A DNA stretch of 64,000 nt. It comes from Melitaea cinxia (taxonomy: Eukaryota > Arthropoda > Insecta > Lepidoptera > Nymphalidae). Made by a program: the position numbers and the translations under genes. Location of the stretch: NCBI RefSeq assembly GCF_905220565.1, contig NC_059399.1:15492501-15556500 (forward strand), read 5' to 3'. Numbering within the stretch: position 1 is the first letter of the stretch; every line of letters begins with the position of its first letter. Shown piece after piece: positions 1-11,259 of this stretch. Under the pieces are notes generated by a model. It saw nothing but the letters and a program-made list of their open reading frames with translations, made no database searches and was not told the DNA's origin.

Positions 1-1380
1 TTTTATTTCATTAGGTACTTTGATTTATATTTAAAAAAAAATCCAGATTAGACCTACAAATGTCAGCAACTAAGCAAATTATTATATTAACGAATTGTTA
101 CTTTATTCGAAATAAGTAATATGATAGTGTAATAAAACCAGGCGAGATAATTCCGTTTAAATTATTTTTGTCACGTTTTTCTTCAAGGAATACCCCAACC
201 CTCAGCCCTGCGTCATAGGGGGAACCTCGTTAAGTCTAGAAGTACCACTAACGACACGTCGGCCCGTCTTGACGCCTGTCCAATTTGCGTCAAAACATCT
301 AGGTGCTGTAATTCGCACATGAAATTATTATTCAACATGGTTTAACATTTTGAATGACAAGAAATGACAAAGAAATCGTATCGGTAATACAAAACTTTTT
401 AGTGTCATAAAAGTGTTTTCAGGGAAATTTAAACTTATAATACCTATTTATAGTTCTGTCTGTGTAAAATTTAAAATCGTAATCAGTATTTTAACATAAA
501 TAAAATAAATAATACTTACTGTAATCATCGAATAAGAAAAGAACGACTGTAATCATATGAAGGCTAATTGTAAAATAATAAGTAAATAAATAATAACATT
601 TTTATTATTTTCTTGTAGGTACCTACTTTTTATCGAAAATATAATGTAGCGTATTACTTGAGCTATGATACGTGTTTATTAAACGACAAAGCAGGCATTT
701 CTAAAAATTAATTTCACAACAAAATTCTGAAAAACAAGTTAAATTTACATATTTATACTCGTTCTTGTAGATATATAACAAAATACTGGGGATGGTCTGT
801 AATAAGCTAAAAGGCGAATATTATACGGCCCTATATAAAATTTTATTTTTACGTATAACCCACACGCGTCCGAGAGTGCTATATAGAAATATAAAGCTGG
901 TAATACACATAAATAACTGATCTTGGGCTTAAAATTACTTTCAGGCAATTTGTCAGGAAAAAGTGTCTCGCCGAAACAAATGGTCCAACCTTTTTCAGCC
1001 TAACGGAATTTTCTAATCTATTATTTTCAACATATTCCATGAGGTTCTACTCTAATGGTTTTCTTTTTTACTCATTTTAATGCATTTACCAAATGACATT
1101 GATTAACATTGATTTGTAACTTCTTTTTAAATAAATATGATTTTTTTTTGTATTAAAATGTTATGTTAACTGTAAACATTTTGTACCAAACATTTTTGAT
1201 ACAATTTATTGTTTTTTATATGTAAAGGTCATAATTTTTAAGTGTCTAAAAATATAATTAAAAAGAATGTATAGAGATTAATAAAGAGTTTTCCAAACCA
1301 ACTGCAATGTGCAGAATCGCACATCTTAAAATTATGTTATAAGTATGCTTTGTTGTAATACCTTGTGCTTTATTTCATCA
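1..1380. other. AT-rich stretch without a recognised gene
   Basis: Stops are frequent in all frames and no splice-consistent coding exon was found. Nothing here was recognised as a named repeat. Confidence 0.5.
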
Positions 1381-1695
1381 TTACAGTCTATACAGTGCAC
1401 TGCTGGACATAGACCTCCATAAGTTTACGCCAAAAATAACGTGAACTCATGTGCTTTGCCCATAGTCACCACGCTGGGCAGGCGGGTTGGAGACCGCGGC
1501 TGGCTTTGTCGCACCGAAGACGCTGCTGCCCGTCTTCGGCCTGTGTATTTCAAAGCTAGCAGTTGGATGGTTATCCCCCACCGGTCGGCTTTTTAAGTTC
1601 CAAAGTGGTAGCGGAACTGTGTTATCCCTTAGTCGCCTCTTACGACACCCAAGGGAAGAGAGGGGGTGGCTATATTCTTTAGTACCGTAGCCACA
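1381..1695 (-). repeat. LINE 3'-end-like interspersed repeat (RTE-type tail)
   Basis: The stretch opens with a form of 'cactgctggacatagacctc', a motif that recurs near 15,900 and 58,290 in this window, and it ends in 'gccgtagccacacag'-type sequence. From general knowledge this is the reverse complement of a very common lepidopteran RTE-type LINE/SINE 3' end. Open frames on both strands are by-products of its higher GC and are not treated as genes. Confidence 0.5.
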
Positions 1696-1716
1696 CAGTA
1701 ATTTATTTATGTTATT

Positions 1717-1955
1717 TTTGTGGTCGCCCAGTGGTCGAAATTCGACCATAATTTAACCACAGACTTTAACAATAAACAAAAAAGTATATGTATTTATATA
1801 TATAATTGTAAAAAAATATTTATATATATAAAATATATATAAATATTTGCGTTCGCGCTCTTTATCTATATAAACTATAAGTGTGCGAAATTTCATAATA
1901 ACTTCTCTGTCAACGCAATTTTCGTAAAGAGGGGTACAAAGTTTTAATATATAGA
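1717..1955 (-). mobile_element. Non-autonomous Helitron-like element, short copy
   Basis: Read on the minus strand it starts TCTATATATTAA, continues with a 'tttgtacccc...cgaaaattg' block shared with the copies at 7292 and 45,687, and ends near the palindrome GGTCGAATTTCGACC. The terminal CTAG seen in the other copies is not preserved. Assignment to Helitrons is an inference from TC...hairpin...CTAG in the sister copies. Confidence 0.4.
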
Positions 1956-2163
1956 TTATAAATGTAAAAATTGGATGGTGGAAAACACCAGAACTGTTTA
2001 AACTATTAACATTTACCTGAAATATTAAAAAAAGGTAGTATAAAGAGATAGTAGTAGTATTTAGGAAGAAATAGCACAAGGTTCTTTTTGTCCCGAATAA
2101 AAGAACTGCTCCCGAGGTACACGTTGTTAACTTGTTGATGTAACTGATGTATTAGTTTTATTA

Positions 2164-2450
2164 TTGGGCACAGCAAAAAATATTTTGCTCAAATTTCGAG
2201 CAGCCCGACTGGGAAGTACCTCGATTTTACAACAGATCACAGCTAAATAATAAGATAATACATTCTTTCAAGCACTGTTGTGTTCCCGTGATGAGTGGGG
2301 TGACCAGGGCTCTTGAGGGAAATTGGGGGTAGGCTTGGCAACACGCTTACGATGATTCTGGTGTTGCAAGCGTATCTAAGCTACGGTGATTGCTTTTAGG
2401 TGAGCCGTATGATTGTTTGCCGACCTAGTTGTATGAAAAAAAATGTACAT
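2164..2450 (+). repeat. SINE-like repeat, family A
   Basis: Carries the family signatures 'gcagcccgactg', 'gtgaccag(g/a)gctc' and 'ggtgagccgta...tgtttgccgacctag'. Further copies lie at 8590 (decayed), 22,919, 25,017 (reverse) and 31,277 (reverse). This family is abundant in lepidopteran genomes (general knowledge). It has no coding content. Confidence 0.6.
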
Positions 2451-2486
2451 TGTCCAAGATATAACGGCTACCTTGCGTTATTTATA

Positions 2487-2675
2487 GAAGTAAAACTTCT
2501 CTACACACGTTTGACTTGGGGAGTAAGCTGATGAATGCGTGACAAGAGCGTTAAGAAAAGTGTGATCAGGCGAGGCGACCGGAAGTTGAGAGGGAGATAT
2601 AATTTACTGAATGTAATAAGAGGGAGAGTTAAATTTCGTAAGTTTTACTTCTGTCGTGTGGTCTAAAGTACACTT
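2487..2675 (+). repeat. MITE-like repeat with palindromic ends (family B)
   Basis: Starts with GAAGTAAAACTTCT and has the inverse AGTTTTACTTC near 2652, followed by 'gtcgtgtggtctaaag'. Related copies are at 33,661 (reverse), 56,106 and 59,617. The paired ends and short AT-rich body fit a miniature inverted-repeat element. Confidence 0.5.
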
Positions 2676-2766
2676 TATTTTTACTATAACATAGATCTGT
2701 GCTGAATTTTATTTAGATCTGCTTGGCCTTTCAGACAGACTGTGATCTATTGTTTAAAGGTAACGC

Positions 2767-2913
2767 GATCACTTTTCATATTTAAATTTATATTTGTTCA
2801 ATATCCCCGTGATCGTGGCGATTGAAGCATTGCCGAAATATTTGGATCTCAACAAAACAATAAACGTGGGAAGTATCCGAACAAATATAAATTTAAATAT
2901 GAAGACAGTGATC
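2767..2913. repeat. 147-bp inverted repeat (hairpin/MITE-like)
   Basis: The left arm begins GATCACTTTTCATATTTAAA and the right arm ends TTTAAATATGAAGACAGTGATC-like sequence. The arms pair over roughly 35 bp around a 75-bp centre that contains the related 'gtgatcgtggcgatt'. No copy was noticed elsewhere in the window. Confidence 0.55.
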
Positions 2914-3339
2914 TAACCAAACCTTTTTTTGCGAAAAATATTTTAGATTTTTTTTTTTACATAATTAGAAAATTTTAAACTAATTATGAATTAATTTTAA
3001 TTAATGTTTAAAAATGTTTAAGTCTCGCCTTATATTATTTCTATAAGTGAACTTATTGTTTGAGTCCTTTAAAAACGAATATTTTTAGTAAAGCAACATT
3101 AACTCACGTAGTTTTCAGCAATCTTGTGAAGCATCAAGATTCATATTTCACATAAAGTAAATGACTCCTCAAAGTAGAGTTAAGGTGCAGGCTCTTAAAC
3201 TTATCTGGACAGCGAGCACTAATCGAATGCTTTACGATGGATAAAAATACCCTACTTCAAGCTCACTTATATCATATATTTTTAAATAAATGCGTTTTTT
3301 TTTTTTAATTTAAACGTGTCATACTTATGTTATATATAA

Positions 3340-3535
3340 AATTCTCGTGTCACAATGTTAGTTACAATACTCCTCCGAAACGGTTGGAATGATTTTTATG
3401 AAATTTTCTGTGCGTATCGGGTAGGTCTGAGAATCGGCCAACATCTTTTTTTCACACTTCTAAGTTATAAGGTGGGAGGGGGTTAAGGGGTACAATAAAA
3501 TATATGACAAAACAACGTTTGCGGGATTAGCTAGT
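3340..3535 (-). repeat. Interspersed repeat, family C (LINE/SINE tail-like)
   Basis: Reverse complement of the block with 'gattctcagacctacccaat' and 'aagccgtttcggaggag' that occurs in forward orientation at 10,900, 11,130, 27,740 and 28,500. On the forward strand the copies end '...cacgagaattttatatattaga'. Confidence 0.5.
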
Positions 3536-3684
3536 TTTAATATAAATATTTCGGCGAAAATCCAAAAAAAAAAAGCATTTTTGAGCTATCGCTAATAATG
3601 CGTATTTACTTAAGTATTTTTTCGTCGTCCTAAGTTGTCTTATACCTCGTTACTTTTTTCTGGGCCAATAAATTTCGATGATTC

Positions 3685-4830
3685 GTTTTTTATTAACCGA
3701 CTTCCAAAAAAGGAGGAGGTTCTCAATTCGACTGTATTTTTTTTTTTTTTTTTATGTATGTTACATCAGAACTTTTGCCCGTGTGGACCGATTTCGACAA
3801 ATTTTGTTTTAATCGAAAGGTGGTGTGTGCCAATTGGTCCCATTTAAATTTATTTGAGATCTAACAACTACTTTTCGAGTTATATCTAATAATGTGTTTT
3901 TACTTGACGCTTTTTTCGTCGACCTACGTTGTATTATACCGCATAACTTTCTACTGGATGTACCGATTTTGATAATTCTTTTTTTGTTGAAAAGGGGATA
4001 TCCCTAGTTTGATACCGTGATAAGGAAACTAGGATCTGATGATGGGATCCCAGAGGAATCGAGGGAAACTCTCGAAAATCCGTAATAACTTTTTACTGGG
4101 TGTACCGATTTTGATAACTTTTAATTTAATCGAAAGCTGATGTTTATCATGTGGTCACATATAAATTTTATTGAGATCTGATAACTACTTTTTGAGTAAT
4201 CTTTAAACGCATAGTTGGTTGACTATTTTTTCGTCGATCTACGTTGTATTACTGGTCGATGTAATTGAAGTCGGTTTTTTTTTCGTTTGCGAGCAAACAC
4301 AATTATCCACTTATCGAAAGCTAGTGCTTGACATGTGGTTCCATTTAAGTAAATTTGATCGAAATCTGATGACTACTTTTTGAATAATCTTTGATAGCGC
4401 GTATTTAGTTGATCATTTTTTTTTGTATTATTATGTTGTATTACTTGTCGATGCAATTGATGTTGGTTTTTTTTTTCGTTTGTGACGAAACAAAATTATT
4501 TATTTCCGTATTTACACAACATATTCAACTAATAAGTAACAAAAGGGAACAATTAGTTTCTAGGTGTAATTTGAAAGTAATTACTAAGTATGATCTCTAC
4601 TTCTCCTAGCTAGGTAGCTGAGCTATCTGTATTAAGGAGAAGCGATTTTAGCGATATAACTCGAAACGCATTGTTAGATGTTACTCAAAAAGTACTTATC
4701 AGATCTCTAATAAATTTAAATGGACCGAATGACTCGCACCACCCAGTCAAAAGTTCTAATTGAGAACATAGGTACCTATATAAAAAATACAGTTGAATTG
4801 AAAGGTTATTAAACCTTCTACTATTTGGAA
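3685..4830. repeat. Cluster of family D MITE-like repeats
   Basis: A near-complete copy runs from 'aaccgacttcc' (about 3695) to 'gaagtcggtt' (about 4275) and then the palindrome GTTTGCGAGCAAAC. A second 3'-half copy follows to about 4500, and a reversed, truncated copy ends 'ggaagtcggtt' near 4838. Other copies are at 16,366 (reverse), 24,378, 25,868 and 32,505. The ~10-bp inverted ends AACCGACTTC/GAAGTCGGTT suggest a DNA-transposon derivative; the superfamily is unknown. Confidence 0.5.
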
Positions 4831-4839
4831 GTCGGTTAA

Positions 4840-6770
4840 AAATCTCGCAAAAAATGTCAACTGCCTCCTGCGAAATTGGTTCATCCTCAGTAAAATCCTA
4901 GACTGAGAAAATAACTTCTTCTAACTAAATCCTTTCACAGTGGAACATATTACCAAATCGGCCAAATCGTGATCGGAAACCCATAGTAGGGTTAAGACCA
5001 ATATTTTTATGGGAGGAAGGTATGTGAGGCATCGATATTTCAATTGTTCAGTGGACCGACAGAGTTTATAGGCGGGCGTCGAGTGATGTCGTAATAGGGA
5101 CACAAACATTACCCTTTTAAATTGAATTTCGCACAATTTATCAGGCAGATCCTGATAAAATATGTTCCCCCTCACCCCTCGGAACGATTTAATCCTCGAA
5201 GTGATTGTTCTGTTATTTATTCGTGATGAATTTAAACTAATATTCATGGAAAATATTTTCGGACTAAACTTTGCTGTCCTGTCTTAAGCTGAAAACATGA
5301 ACTGTGTAAATCGAAGAGTGTTTTGCATATATTATCCTTAAGTAACTTACTATAATACGCTTTCAAAGTTAAACCACGAAATTATTTAATGAAATACAAG
5401 GATATCCGTAGCTTAAAGTTTAAATCCTCGCATGTTAGGAAGGATATAATATATGGAATAGTTACATAAATATGGTGCGAATTATTTTCCGCAATCAGAC
5501 ATGTTGTCTGACATTTGACTTACTACCTACTACTGTGATATTTATACCTTCCAAGATATCATCTACGTACCTGTTTTAAAATATTTTCCCTTTTTCAATG
5601 TAAACAAAAAAAAAATCAGAATTGTATATTTTTAAAAACTGTTTTTAAACTTATAATTTTATATATAAACTTTTGTAGAAACAATTTTAAAAAACGATGC
5701 AAAGAAGCAATATTGCAACGCAATGTGTCCACCGGCCCGTGAAAGTTTCCTGGCTTCGTGGAAACTTCGAGATGTAATGCGATTAAACTTTTCTTTGACA
5801 GGCGATAATACTGTCCATTGAAATTGTTTTTACACTTTGAATTGCTACATAACTTGTCAAAGTTTAACTTTAAAATCACTCTATGAACTCGATTACGGTT
5901 ACTTATTTGTAATATTGATGTTTGTTGGTACTAAAACAGGTAGGTATATTTTATGCCTAAATTTTATTTTAAACAATAGGACAGTTATTTTAGTTATTTT
6001 TAAACGAAAATTAACGTTGCTTTAATTCTACCTTTGTAAGTTCAGTCTGCTTTTTCGTCGTAATGGTTGGTTTTGTTGAATACCATGTATGTTCATTTTA
6101 TGTATTTTTACGTTATGTAATTATTGTGTTACCTTATCTACTAATAGAATGAATACATAGGACTATAGGTATTAGCTCCGTACAGATAGATACTTAAAGT
6201 ATTTCTAGAAAGATGACACGCCATAACCGTTATTATATCTGTTTTTAAATATAAAAATAAACTTTTCTTTTATAAATATTTTCAGTAAATAAAAATTCAG
6301 AGCGTTGCATGTTCGAAGCGCGGAATTTTCAATACTTCGACGGCGAGCGACGTATCGCTCCAAGTTTGATGAGTTCGACACACGGACCCGTGTAAGCGTG
6401 GACTTGCACAATAGTTGTTCCATTCTTCTTCCAAACTAGCTCGTTCACTTTGATGCTGTTGTATTTCGCTGATCTTATACTTTTTAATAATTTTATCACG
6501 TCATTTTGGAAACATTATACAAAGAAAACCACAAGTTTAATCGACCTACGATTAAAAACTTGGCATATTTGTACTCTACAGTCATATGTTGGTCTTAGTT
6601 GTCATATACTGATGGGTTGGTGGGGATGTCGCATCAACTGGCTGTTGTGCTGGCAGTTGTCGGCTCGATTGCCAATTAAATAATAATAATAATAATTTAA
6701 TTAAGACATATGTGCATATTTTTGTTAGTTACATTCTTTTCCTAAACTATATTAGTTTTAACAATTGTGA
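4840..6770. other. No recognised gene or repeat
   Basis: Both strands were read for coding exons and none was supported. A minus-strand open stretch at 4921-5247 and short ones near 5616-6420 show no recognisable domain or splice context. A short hairpin (GAAAGTTTCC...GGAAACTTC) lies near 5738-5769. Confidence 0.4.
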
Positions 6771-7080
6771 CAAAACAAATTATACCAGATCAAAATCCAA
6801 TCAAACAACACTAAAATCAAAATCAATATAGATACTACAATTCAATCAAACCCAAAATTAAAATGATCACCAAATTCAATACTAAAAACCAATCAATATT
6901 ACAATAATTAAAATTAAAAATTAAAATAAATACTAAAATTCAAAATTACAATAGTTAAAATTAAAAACAAAATCAATACTAAAATTAAATCAAAACTGGA
7001 ATTAAAATCAAAAAAGAAACAAAAATCAATATTAAAATTAAAACAAAATTAAAATATAACCTAAATATAAAAAAACTAAA
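6771..7080. repeat. G-depleted A/T/C low-complexity tract
   Basis: About 300 bases of degenerate 'aaaattaaaatca' repeats in which G is almost absent on the + strand. There is no coding potential. It looks like a decayed microsatellite. Confidence 0.6.
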
Positions 7081-7291
7081 CAACAATTGTAAGTAGAAAT
7101 GAAGCACATAGGTACTTAAATTGTTTGCGGTTAAGACTTTAAGAATGATGCGTATATTAATTACTCTACATAAGTAACGATATAGTTTTGTAAATATATA
7201 ATTATTTCTAAAAATATACTAAGTAAAAAAGTTTATTATAACACACGTACATTTATTTCTATATGTAAATAACTGGTTTTTGTAAAAAAAA

Positions 7292-7737
7292 TCTGAGTTT
7301 CTATTACACGAGACAAATAAAAACTTTGTACCCCTTTTTACGAAAATTGTGTGGACGGAGGAGTATGTAATTTATTCCCTATATAATTAAACTTATATGA
7401 TATTTTGATATGATATTCAAAAATGTTTAGAATTCCTGTGTGGGTAACACAAAAATAAAATCGTACATAATAAACTTATAGTTTATATAGGGAAGGAGTG
7501 CAGATTGCTTATTTTTTTTTTTTATTATGAATAAAAATATATTAAATCAATAAAAAAACATTACACACACTACTATGTATTTGACACACACACGCATATT
7601 ATATTATTTCGTTGATTGTCAAAGTCTGTAGTTTAATTGAAAATTTTTAAAAAAGGTTCTTAATTTTCATTATTTTTTAGTTTTATTTAATTTAAATTTT
7701 TAATTATGGTCGAATTTCGACCGCTCGCGGCCACTAG
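7292..7737 (+). mobile_element. Non-autonomous Helitron-like element
   Basis: Contains the family block 'ctttgtacccctttttacgaaaattgt'. Its 3' end has the perfect palindrome GGTCGAATTTCGACC at about 7708-7722, then a short spacer and CTAG followed by T (7734-7738), as expected for Helitron 3' ends. A fragment of the composite SINE (about 7400-7466) is inserted inside it. The 5' end is less certain than in the copy at 45,687. Confidence 0.45.
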
Positions 7738-8589
7738 TATTTCTTAAATCCGACCGTTATAATACATATTTATTTATGTCATCATCAGCTACATAACAAT
7801 ATATACTTATTATTAAACAAAAGATATAATTATCTACCTATAATCTCAAAGGAAATATAACCTTCTATATAACTGAACATGTTAACAATATTAATTTTTT
7901 CAGTTGTCAATCCTAAAAATCATTTCACACTTATATCGCTAAAGTAATATTAAATAAAACAAAGGTAGTCGATGCTGGATTTGTTTTATTTATTTGGAAT
8001 AACAGTGGTGTTCCACAGCCCGCCACGTCCGCCGGAAGCGACGCCATGTTGACATGTCCGCGAGACGGGACGTGCTATTGGCAACACTCCGACGAATTGA
8101 GGCGAAAAATGAAAATAGTCATGACAGTGTGTGAGTTCAGGTTTTTATAGCGACAATAAAATCATTTCGGTGCACTTAAAATTAATTTGGAAATGCTGAG
8201 TATATTTTTTTAGTACTTAAACCGTATATATATTATAACCGTAAGTATTGGCAGGCTCTGGCCCACGCCCACCCAGGTGCAAACAATACCGGGACGCACT
8301 CATATCAATTCTACGCGTTTATGTTTTACCTTTTTTTTTATTTATACGCAATTATACCGATACATTGCGTCCTTGCATAGGGTTTTCGGTGCCCTCTAAA
8401 ACCCGGCTCTGGGGTACACAGCACCCCCGGCACTATAGGTTAATCAGTCCCTGCATACACGAGTAGTTACGATATGAAAATGAAATAATGGTTAGACGGA
8501 TTGATCCATTCTCAACGAAGGTCCGCTCTTTCGTGCTGGAACTACCGAGGCAAACGACCCGGTAAAATTAAAATAAAACTTGAGATAAT

Positions 8590-8790
8590 TCTATGGTACA
8601 CAGCAGAAAATATCTTGCCTAAAACTGCAATAGCTCGACTGAGGAAGTAACTTAACCTTGCAGATGATTACACCTAAATAAACTAAAACTACTATTAATG
8701 TGTTATATTCCTGTGGTGAAAAAGGTAGTCAGAGCTCCTAGTAATCTTTTAAAATCTGGCAGACCATACGCTTGGTACAAAAATGGTATA
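8590..8790 (+). repeat. Decayed SINE-like repeat, family A
   Basis: Retains 'agctcgactgaggaagta', 'ggtagtcagagctcct' and 'gcagaccatacgcttg', which are diverged forms of the family A landmarks at 22,919. Confidence 0.4.
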
Positions 8791-8970
8791 AAAAAACATG
8801 GAACGTAGGTAGTTGATGTTGCAGATTTTGTAATCAAAAGTGAGGTGAATTTAATTGAACGTTAAGTTTCGTATGCTTTCTCATAAAAGAAAATAAAATT
8901 TCATGTATTATTCATACCAATATCTCAGGAGTAATTCTTACCTGAAAAACGATAAAAACAAGTTTATAAT

Positions 8971-9170
8971 AAAAAATAAAAAATCATCATATCAAAAATT
9001 TCGATCTAGCGGGTACATCGTTCCATAGCTTAATTGGCTAGAGCGCCGACGCGGTCAGTCGGAGACGCGGGTTCGATCCCCGCTGGAGCGGTCAATTTTT
9101 GATACGATATTAAAAAATGTTTAGAATTTTTAATGTGTGGGTAAAACAAAAATAAAATCGTATATATTAA
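8971..9170 (+). mobile_element. Composite tRNA-containing SINE-like element, 5'-truncated copy
   Basis: Holds the 73-nt tRNA-like segment between inverted arms (left 'atcatatcaaaaatt', right 'aatttttgatacgat'), then 'gtttagaatt...gtgtgggta...aaaaataaaatcgta' as the 3' end. The 5' third, present in the copy at 9176, is missing. Confidence 0.55.
9019..9091 (+). tRNA. tRNA-like cloverleaf inside a SINE-like repeat (Thr-GGT-like, not a functional gene)
   Basis: A full 73-nt cloverleaf can be drawn: acceptor stem CGTTCCA/TGGAGCG (7 pairs, one G-T), D arm with an A-box-like 'tagcttaattgg', anticodon stem CCGAC/GTCGG with loop GCGGTCA, and T arm GCGGG/CCCGC with B-box-like GGTTCGATCCC. Counting the loop gives anticodon GGT, but position 33 is C instead of the conserved T. 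The same unit recurs at 9330 and 47,050 inside identical flanking repeat sequence, so it is read as a mobile-element part and not as a host tRNA gene. Confidence 0.45.
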
Positions 9171-9175
9171 AAATA

Positions 9176-9440
9176 GCATGGTGTCGTCTCCTGTCAAAGA
9201 TTTTCATTGTAATATGAAACTTTGAATAGTTACGGGTCTCTGTAAAGAACTCACTATAGACGGCGCCATGGTTCGCTTAAACCGAAAATAAAAATCATCA
9301 TATCAAAAATTTCGATCTAGCGAGTACATCGTTCCATAGCATAATTGGCTAGAGCGCCGACACGGTCATTCGGCGACGCGGGTTCGATCCCCGCTGGAGC
9401 GGTAAATTTTTAATATGATATTCAAAAATGTTTAGAGTTC
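9176..9440 (+). mobile_element. Composite tRNA-containing SINE-like element
   Basis: Starts GCATGGTGTCGTCTCC, the 5' end confirmed by the duplicated target site around the copy at 46,975. It runs through 'ctcactatagacggcgcc' to the tRNA-like segment 9330-9402 and a truncated 3' end, where a second SINE-like repeat in reverse orientation begins. Confidence 0.55.
9330..9402 (+). tRNA. tRNA-like segment, second copy (repeat-borne)
   Basis: Same 73-nt layout as at 9019, with acceptor CGTTCCA/TGGAGCG, loop ACGGTCA (C33, apparent anticodon GGT) and T arm GCGGG/CCCGC. The anticodon stem has a mismatch at its loop end. It is part of a SINE-like element, so function in translation is unlikely. Confidence 0.4.
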
Positions 9441-9690
9441 ATTTAATCCACCACGCTGTTGTATTGCGGGTTAGCAGATATATTCCCTACTATGAGTAAC
9501 AATCGCTATCAAGTGTGCATGATAACAACCGGGACCGACGGTTTAACGCACAAGCACCTGGGTGCTTGCACCACGGCAAACACCTGTATGCCAAATAAAA
9601 ATGTTTGTCATACGCGGAGGTCGAACCCGCAACCGCCAGCGCAACAGGCACAATCCAATGGCTGTGACCGTTACGCCAACGCGGCTTGTT
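9432..9690 (-). repeat. tRNA-derived SINE, family E
   Basis: Read on the minus strand it begins gccgcgttggcgtaacggtc (A-box-like 'tggcgtaacgg') followed by B-box-like GGGTTCGACC. The body ends with 'gctaacccgcaatacaacag' and 'cgtggtggatt'. This is the order of a head-tRNA SINE. A-box and B-box matches are by eye. Confidence 0.5.
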
Positions 9691-9699
9691 GATGGTGAA

Positions 9700-10629
9700 G
9701 CAATTGAAAAGATCATCACAAAATTTAAATCGTTTGAAAAAGTTACGAATAATCTACATACCTCCAACAATCTACAAACCTTCTTAATAAAGCAATTAGG
9801 TTTTCAGTTTTTTAAAAAGTTTTATAATTTAAACTAGCTAACCCGGCAAACGTTGTTTTGCCAATAAACTATCTACTATAAGTGAGCAGGGATTTACTTA
9901 TAATCGAAAGCGTTGTAAACAATGAAAGTATGCTTTATTTAGTTTAATAAATTAATCTTTATTAAAGTAACAAATATATCTTAAATTACAATTCTCGATA
10001 TCTACTAAACATCTTCGTATAATAGTAATAATTATTCATATTTTTATTATCAAACAGGTATAGTTATTAAACACGTACACGTTTTCGTTTTGATGTAAAA
10101 CTATTTCAAACTATATAAAAAATGTTAAAGTAATGGCCGTTGTTGGCGGGAGCTCACAACACGTGTTCATTTACATGAGATCACTTAATTAAATAATAGT
10201 TAAAACTGTCTTTATCAGTTAATAATAAATTGTGAATAAATAATTATTGCACTGGAATACTGGAAATTAATGATAAATTTACGATGAGAGTAAAATTAAC
10301 ATGAGCGTTGCACAGAAACATTAAAATAATACGTATAACAGTCACTGCTACGATCGATACACAAATAAAACCTAAAACTAAACCGAACCTAAAAAAAATG
10401 GCCGAAAACGGTATAGTGAGTAAGACAGGAGACCGGCTTCATTCTCATCCCTACTCCGTGATGTTTGCTGGATGTTCCCTTCTATTACAATGTACTCGTG
10501 ACTGGATGAGAGGTGACAATGGTAGACATCTAGCGGGGATAACTGATTGATCAATTATCGACCAACGAAGACAGGAAATCAAATTTAATTGAGAAAAAAA
10601 TCATAATTAAAGCAAGTTATTAAAAATAA
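9700..10629. other. No recognised gene
   Basis: AT-rich. It begins with the start of a family C repeat (about 9831-9870, 'gctaacccggcaaacgttg'). A short open frame at 10,308-10,550 has no recognisable domain, and its 'gagaccggcttcattctcatc' block looks repeat-like. Confidence 0.35.
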
Positions 10630-11250
10630 TAAAAATTGCGATGGAAAAATAGGGGTTGATCGTAGAGAGGTGGAAAATTAATAATATAATTTTTTTTATT
10701 CTAAATCATGACAAAATAAAAACAAAAATCATGCCAAATTAAAGTTTATAATTTTAACAAATAAAATATAGGGGTTGGTCGTAGAGGGTTGAAAATTTAG
10801 GGTTGTATGTATTTTTTAATGTTGTATCATAAAAAAATAAAAAATAAACGAATTATCTAAAAATTAAAGAAAATTAGGTGTCGACTACCCTTAACATCTA
10901 GGGGGATGAAAATAAGATGTTGTTCGATTCTCAGACCTACCCAATATGCATACAAAATTTCATAAGAATCGGTCAAGCCGTTTCGGAGGAGTTTATCTAC
11001 AAACACCGCGACACGAGAATTTTATATATTAGACTAGCTGACCCCGCAAACATTGTTTTGCCATATTTGCTATTAACCCCCTTAATCCCCCCATCCTTAT
11101 AACTTAGGGGTATGAAAAATAGATGTTGTTCGATTCTCAGACCTACCCAATATGCACAGAAAATTTCATGAGAATCAGTCAAGCCGTTTCGAAGGAATTT
11201 AACTACAAACACCGCGACACGAGAACTTTATATATTAGATTAATTTTTTA
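10630..11250 (+). repeat. Two tandemly placed family C interspersed repeats
   Basis: Both copies contain 'gattctcagacctacccaat' and 'aaacaccgcgacacgagaa' and end 'ttatatattaga'. The second starts at about 11,033 with 'actagctgaccccgcaaaca'. They probably represent 3' tails of a LINE or a SINE family. Confidence 0.5.
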
Positions 11251-11259
11251 TTGTAAAAA

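Noticed and set aside
1447..1749. Open frames on both strands at 1.45-1.75 kb as a gene
   Set aside because: They coincide with a common interspersed repeat and have no domain or splice context.
4921..5247. 108-codon minus-strand open frame
   Set aside because: No recognisable motif, no splice-consistent partner and ordinary local composition; left as unannotated.
9019..9402. Two functional tRNA-Thr genes
   Set aside because: The cloverleaves are complete, but position 33 is C and identical flanks recur with a third copy at 47,050, showing they are parts of a mobile element.
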